Positions 49,790 to 61,999 of a DNA stretch of 64,000 nt are shown here, one piece after another. This DNA is from Oopsacas minuta (Eukaryota > Porifera > Hexactinellida > Lyssacinosida > Leucopsacidae). Within the stretch, counting starts at the first letter, position 1; each line of letters begins with the position of its first letter. Location: contig JAKMXF010000244.1 of the NCBI GenBank assembly GCA_024704765.1, positions 53,905 through 117,904 of the forward strand, given 5' to 3'. A program made the position numbers and the translations under genes. The notes under the pieces are model-generated. The model made no database searches. It worked only from the letters and a program-made list of their open reading frames with translations, and was not told the DNA's origin.

Positions 49790-50160
49790 GACGTGATAAT
49801 TCTAAGATGAGTCAGGTTGGGGTCAAAATCATGGTGTCAGGGTAATTTTACATTGGGGGGTACCTGTGATTCCAATTTCAAACTTTTATCAATGTATACT
49901 GGCTGAGCAGTGGTTAATGATGTGATTTTCGAAATTCCGAATGGTGACAATGAAGTCAAAATTTCTTCATAGGTGTGAATTTTGTCCAAGACTCAATCTT
50001 GTTCCTGCCAGGCCCAATATCCCCTCGTATGCCCAAAATCCGCCCTAGGGTCCTCCAGTTTCTTCAATCTATCCTGGACATCAATCATATATATAATCAT
50101 ATTCAAATATATATATAAAATAGATTAATTGCGATAATATAGTATAGATCAAGTAATTTT
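49790..50160 (+). repeat. Interspersed repeat A, copy
   Basis: Shares with 58640-59260 the order AAAATCATG, a TCATAGGTGTGAAT block, GTCCAAGACTCAA, TTTCTTCAATC and an AT-rich AATTGCG tail. Confidence 0.75.
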
Positions 50161-50363
50161 TACTTGTTGCATAGTGAAGTTCGTGTATTAGAACATATTG
50201 AATTCCAACACCTATCTAGCATTACTTGTAGTGTAAGAATTTGAATGATATTTTTGCAGAATATCAGTTATAAATCAATTCTAATATAGAAAATATTCAT
50301 AAATGTAATGTTCTTAAATGTTATATCCACTAAATATAAGAAATTACAATCCAAGAATATTAC

Positions 50364-50576
50364 CTTAACTTCGGTGCTTTTCTTTGAATCAATTCGGAGA
50401 AATGAAGATGAACTTGCTTCGTGCAAAATTGCCAAAATTATTTCAAGCATATTCTCAAGGGATTTCACATCAATAGACTTGGGAGAACTTTCCATAATAG
50501 TTATCGAAGAAGTAAATATAGACAATAAGATACTGATAGTGTTTAGAGAATCTTTAAGCAAAAACCTTCGATTGGC
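50364..50576 (-). CDS. UBR4: UBR4 exon, helical scaffold segment
   Basis: 213 bp, 71 codons, phase 0 at both ends. Acceptor TTCTTTATAG and donor AAG|GTAATA. It opens with ANRRFLLKDSLNTISILL, collinear with the human segment NRQQLVKLEMNTLNVML, and then LENMLEIILAILHEAS aligns with the human LSIMEIILDES stretch. A serine-rich linker between the helices is variable in the family. The plus-strand frames over this exon are shadows. Confidence 0.9.
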
Positions 50577-53500
50577 CTATAAAGAAGGATATTAACGTTT
50601 AAATCCGTAACAATCAACAATTAGATGGAGTAATTTTCAAATTCTTTAGACCATTTGGTCATAGATAGTTTGTCCGATTTGTCTAAGACAAGTAGATATG
50701 CAACAATAAGAAAATAGTCTTATGCAATGGTAAGGTTAGTAGGACCATGGTGTTTCAATAATTAATAGGTTCAGAGTTTGTATTTCTACTATTGACAAAG
50801 CATGTTGTCGAAGAAGGAAGTACGAATTTAGAGTCCGAACTAAAGGAACTCTACCGATGACATCTCGTGGCCAAGCGCCAGAGGATAAAAACAACAAAAA
50901 ATGAAACATACTTGATGGTTCACAAATAATATATACTAATATTAATTGGGATAGTTTCAGATCATTTAGATTCAGTTTTACAAAACAATGAAGGGATTGA
51001 TACCAGGTTACAACAAATTTCAACAATTGAAGCAAGTTTAACAACGCAATGTGTGTTCAAAATGATGTAATATACGCAATCAAATTTGAATTTTTGGATA
51101 AAATTTGTCCAATTAACAACAAATCTTATTATTCGAAAAGTAGCTCCAAAATATTCTAAAAGTAAATGCTAAGTGGAAATCCAAAACTATCAATTTGCAA
51201 AGGAAGCAAATAAGTTAATGAAGTTTCAGTTTGAACTACTAATTAATATTTAAATAAATATGTTATGCAAATCTGAGAGATTTATATTAGATACACAGTT
51301 AACTATTCGTAATCGGGAATCATGGGTTCCAGCCCTTTGTCCCGATTAATCTGAGTTCCCAATTACCAGTAACGCTTTAATTGGTCCAGGACAAGTTATG
51401 GCCGACTACAACTGGCCCTGCCCGCTGTAGATATCCCAGAATATACCTCCAATAGAATATATCCGAATATATTCTGGGCTAATTCATACCCCAATGGGGT
51501 TATCTGAATAGACCTCCATAAAAGACTACCCATACAGCCAGAGTTATAGTTGCTTATGCCACAACTGGTCCAGGAGGAGTTGTGGTTTTAATAACTGGTT
51601 CGACCATGATAGTTATGTGCCAGACCAGTTGTGCCGTGATAACTGTTATACATATTCAAACAATTATTTCAAATAAGTGGATAGGTTGAACATCCAAATT
51701 AGATATATTAGCAGTATCAGAGCTATAAAAATAGATATGATATAGTGGACTTTTAGGAGTCTATCACATATTCTTTTGGAGTTAAACGAATTGTTAGATC
51801 GCTCCAAAATGTTGACAGAAACAATAGATATACCAGAAATTGATTAAAAACTGTCTGAGGATTTCCGATTGACAACCCCAAGTTGAGAACTTTAGAACAA
51901 AATATCTATATTCATGTATATAAGTATTAAAAGTCCAGTTATCATTTAGTATGGTTAATCGAACATAGACTGATATTATGCAAAGAAATCAAAGGATATC
52001 AATTTCATAAAACCATTCTGTCAAGCCAATTTGGAGCTATTCGGTTGTAGCCTTATCAGCCATCGTAAACAAAAGACCACTAAATTTAAACAGATTCTAG
52101 GAGCGTAAAGCGATCCTTCAGGAGGTACGCAAGTGGGAAAAAAAAAACAGGAAATGAGAATGAGCATCTCCCATAGGAATAATACAAAGATCAATTGATT
52201 CATTGGATGGTAAATTGATATGAGGATCATTACAGTCAGTGGTATGGATTCCAGAAATCTAATGGATAGCAAGTAATTTATATGTCTACAGACTCAAATG
52301 TTAGTAGAAGTAGAGATTTCTCTCCCTCCTAATAATCAAAATATTTTTCTCCAAATAACCAAAAAGTTTGTCTAATTCCAGAAGCAAAAGTAAATCCTCC
52401 TCCGCATGTCCATAACACAAAAAGATGAATATATAGAAGCAGTAAGCTGTCACATATAAGCCATGAGAGACTCCACTTTCGGCCATACCATATTTCATTC
52501 AGTGCGACATCACTGAATCAAGGATGAGGCCAGAGGGGTTAAGAGGGAATTACCCAACCAAATGAAGAAGCTTCAGCCTAATTATGTGCAGATGTACCCA
52601 AAGTTAGCGAAGATAAGTCACTCAGTTAGTATAGAGTTCCCTGAATTAACTCGGGGCTTGAATAATCTTCAAAGGGCTAGAAAAGGGTCCATCCCTAACC
52701 TGTGAATAAACATTCACCACCACCCTCTAGAATATTGTATTAAAGAAATCAACGCCACATTTAGTATGCACCAATTGAGTGAAATTAGTTTCCCAAATCA
52801 TTTGCGCTTTCAAAAATTTAAGAAAAAATACCCACAAAAATAATAGTGCTTAGCCGTTTATTCAGGGAAATACTGTAATTGTCTCATACTACTATTTTGT
52901 CTGCCAACTTTTGTGGATCATAGACTGGGGTATGGACCCGGTTACCGTTAACGGACGACAGCAGGGCATCAATAGTGAGATAAATTTGTATGCATTAGAA
53001 CGTTCGTGAATGGAGGGGATGCCCAGATTTTGTGAAATTTGCTAAGGGATCGAGGAGACAAAGGTTAGGAGTACAGTAATATATAGCTTGATTTATTGTA
53101 TATTTGAGAGACAGCCAACTCCCATTATAACGAAGGGATTCATTCTCCACTATAGCAAGAAATTAATTAATTTTGTACAGCGTGAAACAAATTAAACAGG
53201 ACGCGAATATTTCGATGAAAGGAAATATACTGTACTTATCATTAGGTATATTATCCGAGTATGATTGAACACATTTTGTTCATATTTGTTTACGAACCGA
53301 ACACTTCTGGTGAAATAGAAAATAGCAGAGAAACTTTGGCTATTGTGGTATGTTTTTTGAGAAGAAATTGAGGACGTTTAGAGGCGACATTCTGCTGCGT
53401 TGGAAAGCAAACAAATAGGCTCCGAAAATGCCGGGTCATTTTATAGTGAAATAACTTCGCCTAACAGTTAGATGGAAACTGATTCCCAAAACGAAAATAT

Positions 53501-56500
53501 TAAAGGAACTACAACAATAGCATTCGGGAAAATCCTCGTTGACTATATATTAGAGAAAGATTTCCTGTAAATTGTTTAACAAAATAATACCAATTTCTTT
53601 AATTTTCTAGGTAATCACTTGTTAGGTTAATACAAAATAACAATTTGGTTAGTTTAAGATTCACAACCTATTCACCAACTGACTATAGTAACTCCGTCAT
53701 TGATCCATTGCCATATTGGCTATATATATATATGATATAGGGCACTACTGCAGTCGATTTATTAGATCCTATTCTTCAATTTCGATGATGGGATGTAAAA
53801 TACACAAATGCTGATCCATATTGGGAAAATAGGAGAAAGAAGAGATATTTTTAAAATCTTAAAATGCTTACATTCAATTACAACTAGTTTTAGAATGCCG
53901 TATTTCATAGAAATCTCAGTTTTTGCGCAAATAAGTCTGCAACTCAATACATCATGGCAAATTGTTGGGAATGTAAAATCAATTTTCGAAAATTATTTTT
54001 TTGTGAATTCATACTGAATCCGATTTTCACATCCATAACATATTTTCTATTGACATTATCACAGTATGTCGCAAAGCTTCGACTTTCCAAAATTTTGGAG
54101 CTAATTTGGAGGGTGAATATCCATTTAGCACCTTCTATTCAGGGTCCTGAGTGTTAAACTAACACTCAATAAGTAGGGCTATTTCTTTTAAATATCCGTA
54201 GAAAATTGCCGTAATGGTATATTCATTAGTTTGAAATTTATTAAAATTGATTCTTGATATTTATACAGAAACTGGACTAATTCATAGTTTCGATTATCAA
54301 AAACTTGGAAAATACGAGCGTTCCGCTGGTAATCTACCAGTGAATGATATTAGAATACTGCCTGTATAAAATTTGAATTTAATCCATTAAATTTTAGCTC
54401 CTAACTATGACTTCATGTCAGAAATCAAAGAATTGCTATAAATATTTGACTTTAAATTCCAAAATGGCTAAATTTCAATTACACTTTCCTAATTTTGAGT
54501 TAACCAGGATTTTTTAAAATAAATTAGCTATAACTAGGAGTTAACTTTTGTTATTCTAGATGTAACTTTCATAAACTGAGAGGATGAAGCTCTCTCAGTT
54601 TGAAATTGAGCCCGGTATCTCTTTGCAAGAGCAACTACCGCAAAATACAGCCTATAAAGGAACAAAATAACACAGCATATTCAAAATTACTCTAAATAAA
54701 CAAAATTATGACCGAAGCTTTAAGTTGGTAAAGAAATGTAAGACCATAATCTTACCACTTCGTTTAAACAAGTCCTGCAAGAAATCGAGATTTTGGTATC
54801 TTTTTACGTTATAGAATTCTTAAGAAGATTCACTTATCATTCGGCGTTACATCTAAGCACATCTATTTGTATGATCAACTGTAAAATATGACCAGTATAA
54901 ACAATAAATACGAATCGTGACCATACTACATCTGTGAATTTCTCCAGATTACAAATATATTCACGCAAGTTTCCCTACATTGTTTGCATTCACATTTCAC
55001 ATCGGTACAATGGAATGTATTGCTTTTTGACTTAACGTACAAATTATACACATGTATACTCCCTTTGATTAGAAAACAAAGTGCCCGAGATAAATCTCGA
55101 AATGAGGGGGAAACACCGACATGTACCCTAGTAATAAATTGCATGCATTGTACGCAAGTGTGTATACGAAATATACAGTTCCTATTTGAAAATGAGATAT
55201 AGAGTTAATAAATTAAATCTGTTGAAAAAATGAAATGCCAAATGAGATAACACTGTTCTATTATATACATTCGGAATTAGATAGTTGTATAAAGTCAAAA
55301 TCCTTTTTCCTCGTTTGAAATCAAAATACATGATCACTATGAGAAAACGAACCATTTGTCAGCACCTTCTGTATACTTAAACAAGTTAAACAATGAAGTA
55401 TCTAAACCGTATTTCGCTGAATTCTAATACGTCAACGAGATTTACCATAATTATTTCGAAATAATCATACTGGGCTATGCAGACCTGTAGAATTCAAATA
55501 TGGCATCAGAATTGTTCGATCCAATGTGAATTTTGTGCAATATCTAATTGAATATATAACTAGCTAATTATACATGTAATATTCAAAGTATGGCTAGAAA
55601 ATTTCAGATTGTAATAAGATTTCATAGATTTACCTAGGGCAATGCAGAAAATATAGCAAACTGTTTTAGGTATGTTTTTTGTATGCATATTCAAATATTC
55701 GCCTTATTGCAAGGATTTACAACTGTAAAATTAGAAGTGTGCAAGTACTTATGTCGTGTTCAGTGTACGTTTTAATTTATCATTTATAAAGGTCAAAATG
55801 CCTAACAGTATCTACCTTCAAGACATAAAGAGAAGTTGCCAACAATAATCTAATGTGGCCGTAAACAGGTTCAAGATGGGGCGAAATTTCAACAAATTAA
55901 AAAAATCATATTATAGAGGAATTGATAATAGCAAACTCTACTGGACATGTATTCATGTACTATGATGAAGTTGAAGTGATCTCTGCAAAATTTGACTAGG
56001 AACATCAATTAAATATGGCATGATATATAACATCATTGAAGTTAATTTGAATATCTAATAACTGGCGATATTAGGAAATATATTGTGAGTGTCTTCAAGT
56101 TCAACGGAATACATACAATTCTTGGCATTACATTTCGTAACCTACATTTCGCGACATTACTCTTCATAACACGAGTATAGAATGAACATTGTTGGGCGAC
56201 CTTTAAAAGGCATAGCATAGAGCCAACAGAAAATACTAGGCTTTCACAATAATACGAAATCATTTCTAAATTTTGTGGTTCAATGGGACCTGTCACACTA
56301 TATTATGTCAGCCGCCATACAGATGCGTAGCGAGCAATTCCTCTTTAGGGTAGTTAGCTTCTTCAATGATACAGAAATTGGTAGCATTGACAGGGATTGC
56401 CAGCCTCCGCTAAATACGCCCATGCAATCAAAATTTGTCCTGTAACATATTCTACAACCTGGAGCCCTGGCATCCGGATATACCCTGCAACATCACTGGC

Positions 56501-57294
56501 GCCATAACGCTAAAATCCCAGAAAAATATACAGACAGCAGTGCTGTATAAATTGATACAAAAATCCACATATACTAACATTAGAACATTGAATGGTTACT
56601 AACAAATTTGAGAAATACCCTATTAATATATATGTGGAAGCTCCATGAACCATTAAGTGGAATTAGATCATTCTTCATCAATTATAGATTTATTTTGAGT
56701 ATAGGGTATGACTCATGTGCATAATACTGCATGGGGGACCATCCATGGGAAAAAATGTTCCTGCGGCTAAATATTAATTGTTGAATTTAAAGTTAAAATA
56801 TGAATTAGTCAAATTGAAAATTAATTCAAATTTCTATTTAGAGAGTTAGCTAGAAATTGAGATACAGTTGAGACCATAGATGACAAATGTTTGTCATTAT
56901 CCAAGGAAAACTCCATAATTATTACCATGAGTTGGTAACAACCTTTGAATGAGCAGATGAAATATATTCGAAAAAGCAGATCGAAAAAGACCAAGTTGAC
57001 ACAGCCTTAATATAAATTTAACCAACCTTACCTTCCATTTTGATTAGTAGAGGCTAGATGAAAGTTTGACTATCGGAAAAAGTGACACTATGTATCGAAT
57101 CCAACTGCAAATCGGAGATGCACAGCAATGAATATCCAACCATAATGAATTATCATGTAACCCCGTGCTCCAATTTTGGTATTTGATGTGAGAAGGAATA
57201 GATAGAAAATTATATGAATACTAGCACGCTTCGCTAGATTAGTCAGGCAAAGCGCGCTAGTACTCGTATAATTACTTATATATTTCGATAGCTA
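50577..57294. other. Intron DNA, no gene recognised
   Basis: AT-rich. Features of note are a cluster of short inverted repeats at 51380-51650, a pogo/Tigger-like scrap at about 53110-53200 (ATTATAACGAAGGG), and a less AT-rich patch at 56290-56520 without a recognisable frame. Confidence 0.4.
51380..51650. repeat. Cluster of short inverted and direct repeats
   Basis: CCCAGAATATA pairs with TATATTCTGGG, CCACAACT pairs with AGTTGTGG, and AACTGGTC/GACCAGTT recur several times within 270 bp that is richer in GC than its flanks. Confidence 0.6.
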
Positions 57295-58627
57295 CAGTCT
57301 GACACGAAATAATTTACAATTATAAATTAACCATAATCCAATTTAGCATTGATTACTGAAGAAATTGACGATACCTTTCTTGTATAGAAGTGATAGATAT
57401 TACCTAAAACAATAATGTTACTAATAGTTAATCTTTTTCCCACCAGAGGCAATTACCAGATCACACCTTTTTTTCATAGAACTTGTGAACTTAGAAAGAA
57501 AATCAGGTTCAAACGTTTCCCACTGAGAATATATCATACTCTCCACTTCCTCAATTGTCTTTGGAGCGTTGACCATTATTCTGTGCTTCAGTACACTCCA
57601 TAAATTCTCAATAGGGTTGAGATCCGGGCTATTGGGAGGCCAGTCTATACGTCTAACACGGTGTGTCTCTTTGAAAGCATATGAAAACTTTGATGTATGG
57701 ATACTCGAATTATCCTCTTGCAATTTCCAGCCATCAGGGTATAATGTATCTGCAGTCTGAAACAGAACTTCATTTAAAACATTACAATAATGTTCTGAAT
57801 TAAAGTTATGCTTGAATACCTTCACTGGGATGGCACCTCGAGCAGAAATTCCTCCCCAAATGTATACTTTGGGAGTATGCCGTGGATTGTTGAGGGTTGG
57901 TCGTTCACCTCGTGTCCACATTCGAATTCTACCCTGATTTAGCCAGTAGAACATTCATCCGTGAATATTATCTTGTGCCAGTCAATACTCCTGTCTTTCT
58001 TGGCCCAATCGACACGTATTTTCTCATTCTGGGAGTGATTCCCGGCCCCCTGATCGGAACTTTCTTAGAAAGTCCCATACTCTTTATTGTCCTCCGTATC
58101 GACTCTCTAGATATATCTAAACCCTGAGTGACCTGAAATTCACTTGCTATCCTTCTTACAGATACTCGTGGATTTTTTTGAAGCTTGGCTGCAAGAGATA
58201 TCTTGTTATTTTTGGACATTTTCATTGGTCTACCAGCTCCTTTTCGATGCTTCAAATTTTTGGAATCTGACACTGTAGCTTCGACATTATACACGGTCTT
58301 CAAAGAAACTCCACATCGCTTTCCAATTGACTTTATAGTAGTTGTTTTCAATTTTAACAACTCCGAAACTTCTTGACGTTTGGCTTGTTGCATTTATTTC
58401 GAAGAATTCTAGTTCACCACAGAATAGGGATAAAATGTTCAGTAATCACCAAGGATGACGTGACAAAATCAAAGAAATGATGTAAAAAATCAAAAAAATT
58501 GGAAATAACAAAAATATGTATTATATTGTTCATATAAAGTGATCGAGATATATCAATTTCGTGCTTTTGCAATATTACGGGTTCTTAATAAACAATCAGA
58601 AAATTGTAAATAATTCGTGTCAGACTG
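57295..58627 (-). mobile_element. Tc1-like transposon
   Basis: 1,333 bp with inverted ends CAGTCTGACACGAA followed by TAATTTACAATT (one base longer on the left), flanked by TA on both sides. The gene lies on the minus strand, same sense as UBR4. Confidence 0.95.
57421..58393 (-). pseudogene. Tc1-like transposase, two frameshifts
   Basis: Starts MQQAKRQEVSELLKL, then has the paired-like DNA-binding region (GVSLKTVYNV, KGAGRPMKMS). The catalytic half has FTDE in a third frame (about 57970), LQEDNSSIHTSK (second Asp) and WPPNSPDLNPIENLW (Glu). Spacing between the last two is 34 residues, the DD34E pattern. The N-terminal and C-terminal halves are otherwise fully open. The two frame changes lie within about 60 bp on either side of the first Asp. 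It cuts and pastes its own TIRs at TA sites in the active family members. Confidence 0.94.
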
Positions 58628-58639
58628 TAGGACCTCAGG

Positions 58640-59260
58640 TGGCTTAAGTATCAAACAGCTACAATTTCTTGATGCTTTTAGTCGCTACGTGGCCGGAAAT
58701 AAATTGCACCGGGTGGCCCAAGGATACTTGGTTGCGGAAATTTTCAATTTATATCATCCAAGTCCATCCGAATCCCGCTAAATTAGCTAATGTGGTAACA
58801 CTGGAGCCGCTACATGGTTAGAAACCTAGGCACTTCATGCCTCGAGTATCATGAAATTCTCAAAATATCACAATGTGGGAAATCTTGAATATTTTGTTCA
58901 GTCATGAAGAAATAATCATCATATGATGAGCTTACATGTGGTCAAAATCATGAGATCTGGACATTTGGAATATTGATAGGTGCCAATTATATAAATTTTT
59001 AGGTTCTATCATGTATTTTTGCTGAGTTGTCTCAAAAAATTAGACTTTTCGAAAATCCAAAGGGGTGAAATTGCGTAATAATTTCGTCATAGGTGTGAAT
59101 ATTGGTCCAAGACTCAAAATTCTCCAAGCTAGACTTAAATACCCCTTATGTCAAAATCATCCATATGTTGCAGTTTCTTCAATCAATTCCCAACATACAA
59201 ATATATTTATTTATATATTTATATAATATAGAATAATTGCGTTTGAATATTATAGATAAT
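58640..59260 (+). repeat. Interspersed repeat A, longest copy
   Basis: Non-coding repeat sharing ordered blocks with 49790-50160, 59820-60010, 11400-11640 and, reversed, 41740-42170. It begins right beside the Tc1-like element. Confidence 0.7.
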
Positions 59261-59819
59261 GAACATAGACAGTGATATCAATACTGGCCACTATAGAATA
59301 GTATACTCGGCACTATAGAAATCGCAGATAAAATATAATGCCAGGAAACTTAAACAACATGATATTTGCAAAGAACGTCAAGACACATATTATCGACGAC
59401 CATATGATAACAAATCGAAAGTCTAGATTAAAAGTGTCCCATAGCTTGAAGCGCAGCCTAGAAAGAGGGAGAGAGCAAGAAAAATATATGTTAGAAACAA
59501 TGATTCACATGTCTTTCAAATGGTAGATAAGGACTCAAAGATAGATCTTTGGAATTCAAAGTAATACTTATAATTCAACTAGCACGAATCGCTAATTAGG
59601 ATTTCTCGCGACCGATTCGTTACTCAAATAAGTATGAAAAAGAAATTCTTATTGTTTGTGGTCGCCAAGCGACAGGATATACTCAGCACTATGTGCCTAG
59701 GATTGAAAAATAGCGGAATTAAAAATTATTTGTTACCAAACACTTGATTACGTGATAATTCAATTATAAGTTTGCATTTTATTAAACAAATTCTGTCGGG
59801 ACATATTGCATATTGATTA

Positions 59820-60010
59820 TTTGAAAATAAAAAGGTCATAAATGCTTCATAATTCTGGAATAAGAGGTAATCTTGGTCCAAGGCTCGAAATTCTCCGAGC
59901 CAGGCCGAAATAGCGCCCGTATGAGGAATAGAGGTCTTCAAGTTTCTTCAATTAGGTCCTAACATGAAACCTATATATATACAATTACACATATGCTATA
60001 CAAATACAGA
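59820..60010 (+). repeat. Interspersed repeat A, partial copy
   Basis: Shares CTTGGTCCAAG, CTCGAAATTCTCC and TTTCTTCAATTAGG-type blocks with 59100-59220. Confidence 0.65.
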
Positions 60011-60086
60011 TTATTAATCACATATTAATAGTATATATGTCACAGTACGATTTAGTCAAATGTTCCATAAAGAATAGGGTGATTAC

Positions 60087-60221
60087 CTGTAATTTAACGC
60101 AAAGAATTAATAATTTGAGGGATGTTGTTAGTAGATTAGCTGCAGGAGGTCGATTTTGCAAACATTCCAATCTGTAAAGAATGGCATCAATACCTCCACA
60201 TTCAGACATGATAGCAGCGAC
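60087..60221 (-). CDS. UBR4: UBR4 exon, helical scaffold segment
   Basis: 135 bp, 45 codons, phase 0 at both ends. Acceptor TTTTATAG and donor CAG|GTAATC. The residues MSECGGIDAILYRL and the later LLTTSLKLLILCVKLQ match the human UBR4 segment that reads DCGG, then a short helix, then HLLTVLLKLFSYCVKVK. This part belongs to the helical-repeat scaffold several hundred residues before the C-terminal E3 module. The start used is the splice junction; the internal ATG is not a translation start. Confidence 0.85.
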
Positions 60222-60547
60222 CTATAAAAGTCAATAATACCTCAATAGAAAACAAATATTCTAACTTTCAATCTTCGCAAAAGTATACGTATACAATCAA
60301 ATGTATATAACAAAGTAATTAATGACGGGAAAGATTTACTATGTGTAAAACCGAGAGAATCAAAGAAATATGAATATGCATGGAGGTACATTTATTATAT
60401 AATGCGCGCTGTTCACTAGCTCGAATTGCGCGGCCTGAGAAGACATTGTACATCGATTTTAAGCAAAGTGTGAACATTCCAATAATTGACATATGTAAAA
60501 TTATCTGTGAAATATAATTGAGCATAGTTGAGCATAGATTTCATTAC

Positions 60548-60627
60548 CGTTGAAAACATGCTCCGACAATGTAGAATTAAGAAGAACAAGTCTCTACCAT
60601 TCTTGCAAGATTCAAATAATTTGTTTA
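60548..60627 (-). CDS. UBR4: Probable UBR4 exon
   Basis: 80-bp exon with acceptor after CTATAAAAG and donor ACG|GTAATG, carrying two leading bases plus 26 codons (NKLFESCKNGRDLFF...). It ends in phase 0, exactly what the confidently recognised exon at 60087-60221 needs. Only 326 bp of intron separates the two. The helical, leucine-rich composition fits the armadillo-like scaffold that makes up most of UBR4. Direct homology was not recognised with certainty. Confidence 0.55.
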
Positions 60628-61634
60628 CTTTTATAGATAGATAAAATATCTTGCCATTGGCAAATTTGAAATACCAAATTTGTACTCACCGAATTTGCTA
60701 CTTCGTAATAACAATTTAAAACATTTTGAGATAAGGAAAATTTATTTTAGATAAATCCTATGAAGACATCGTTATGCGTAATGGTACAACACAAATATTC
60801 ATGCTACATTTATCATACATGGCAATATACCAACATTCGTGCCACTTTTTAGGAAACATACAAGTGATTCAGGCGGGTAAATAATATTATGACCTCGTTC
60901 TATTATACAAATGGCAGAAAATAAAATTTCAGAGAAATAGGTGTCGAGGGCCAGGATGTCATTGAAATCATGAATTTCAAACCTAATTCAGCATACCAAC
61001 AAAGGAACAAATAGACAATAATTGCAATTAGATACATAAATTCAAAATTAGCAAAGTTGTAATGTTTAGCAATTGAATTGATTTAAAATAAAAATCTTCT
61101 ATAAATTAAACATTATACTATCATAACACAAAAATGGGAAGAATATACGTACACTCTCTGGCTAAAGTATTGGAAAACCCTAGCACAATTGATAAATGGC
61201 ACAAATATACTTGCCACTTTAGTTTCATTAGCTGAAGAAAATTACTAACAATTAATTTCTGCTATATCCAAAGAATATTCAACATACTCTGGAAAAGCGA
61301 CTCCAATACTTTTGGCCAGTGGGTGTATATTTTACACCATTAGCATTTCTCCTATTCCAATATCAAAGCACATTGGATCAATTAAAATCGAATGTTACAT
61401 ACAGTACAGAAAGACTGAATTTTGAGATATAATGAATAAATCAGCAAAGTATATAGACAAATTTCTGAATTAGCATTGAAAACTTTTAATTAAATGTAAT
61501 GCACCTAGTAGTCAGAGACATATTAGGGTGGCAGGAGGGTGGCAGCTGGAAGTCCAGGGACGCCGCGATTGTTGCGGCCATGGCCGATGCAATAATTCCG
61601 AAACATTGTTCTATTGCGCATCATTGTATTTCAC
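60628..61634. other. UBR4 intron, no other feature recognised
   Basis: AT-rich apart from a GC-rich patch at about 61530-61600 (GCCGCGATTGTTGCGGCC). Confidence 0.4.
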
Positions 61635-61714
61635 CTGAGAAAATTCTTGCATAAGTCAAATACACATTTCTTCTCACTATGGGCCATGGACTGGTCTCTG
61701 AAATCGTGATCTCC
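61635..61714 (-). CDS. UBR4: Candidate UBR4 exon
   Basis: 80-bp segment with a strong acceptor (TTATTTTTCAG) and the donor CAG|GTGAAA. It reads one base, 26 open codons, then one base. The residues include SPWPIVRRNVYLTYARIF. The trailing single base joins the two leading bases of the exon at 60548-60627 without a stop, whereas another open frame through this exon hits a stop after joining. Placement therefore rests on phase and splice sites rather than on clear homology. Confidence 0.45.
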
Positions 61715-61753
61715 CTGAAAAATAATAATCCTATGAATTCACAGGTTAGGTAC

Positions 61754-61870
61754 AGAATATTAGATAGATTACGAAACTCTTTCGAAAAGTATTTCATCAG
61801 AAGATTTCTGCAAGTGTGATTATAAAATTTGGTGTCAAAACTTGATACTACAAAATTTGCTTCATACATA
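61754..61870 (-). CDS. UBR4: Candidate UBR4 exon (most upstream seen)
   Basis: 117-bp open stretch with a TTTTCCAG acceptor at its high-coordinate side and a GTACCT donor at its low side. It starts with one base of a split codon, has 38 open codons and ends with two bases, which fits the next candidate exon. The residues (beginning MYEANF) look coding, but I could not match them to a remembered UBR4 segment. The implied intron to the next exon is only 39 bp and in frame, so the two pieces could be one exon. A chance open frame is a real alternative. Confidence 0.35.
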
Positions 61871-61999
61871 CTGGAAAATATAAATACTATTGGCATTTAC
61901 CATAAGAAGTACACAAGATAACAATTAAATTAGGTTATGATTTAGAGTAGATTGTGAAATTGGCTTCACTAACTGCGCTATATAAACATTTGGTAAGAC

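Larger units (their letters stand above)
45252..50363. other. Intron DNA with an old transposon fossil and repeats
   Basis: Holds repeat B copy 2 (45505-45670), a fossil at 46000-46560 and part of repeat A (49790-50160). Minus frames at 47682-48087 are open but unrecognised and may belong to the same fossil. Confidence 0.4.
1666..61870 (-). other. UBR4: UBR4 gene, 3' part, spread over about 60 kb
   Basis: Minus-strand exons across the window encode, in order, segments that line up with the C-terminal region of animal UBR4 (also p600; Drosophila poe/pushover), a giant E3 ligase that recognises N-degrons and has a C-terminal zinc E3 module. Exons were chosen from reading frames bounded by AG acceptors and GT donors. 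Phases join as 0, 0, 1, 1, 0 from the exon at 60087-60221 to the one at 2977-3166. Inferred introns are about 9.5, 9.5, 12.1, 2.0 and 23.0 kb, swollen by transposons. The gene runs off the left edge, and its 5' part should lie beyond the right edge. Assignment comes from remembered family sequence, not a search. Confidence 0.9.
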
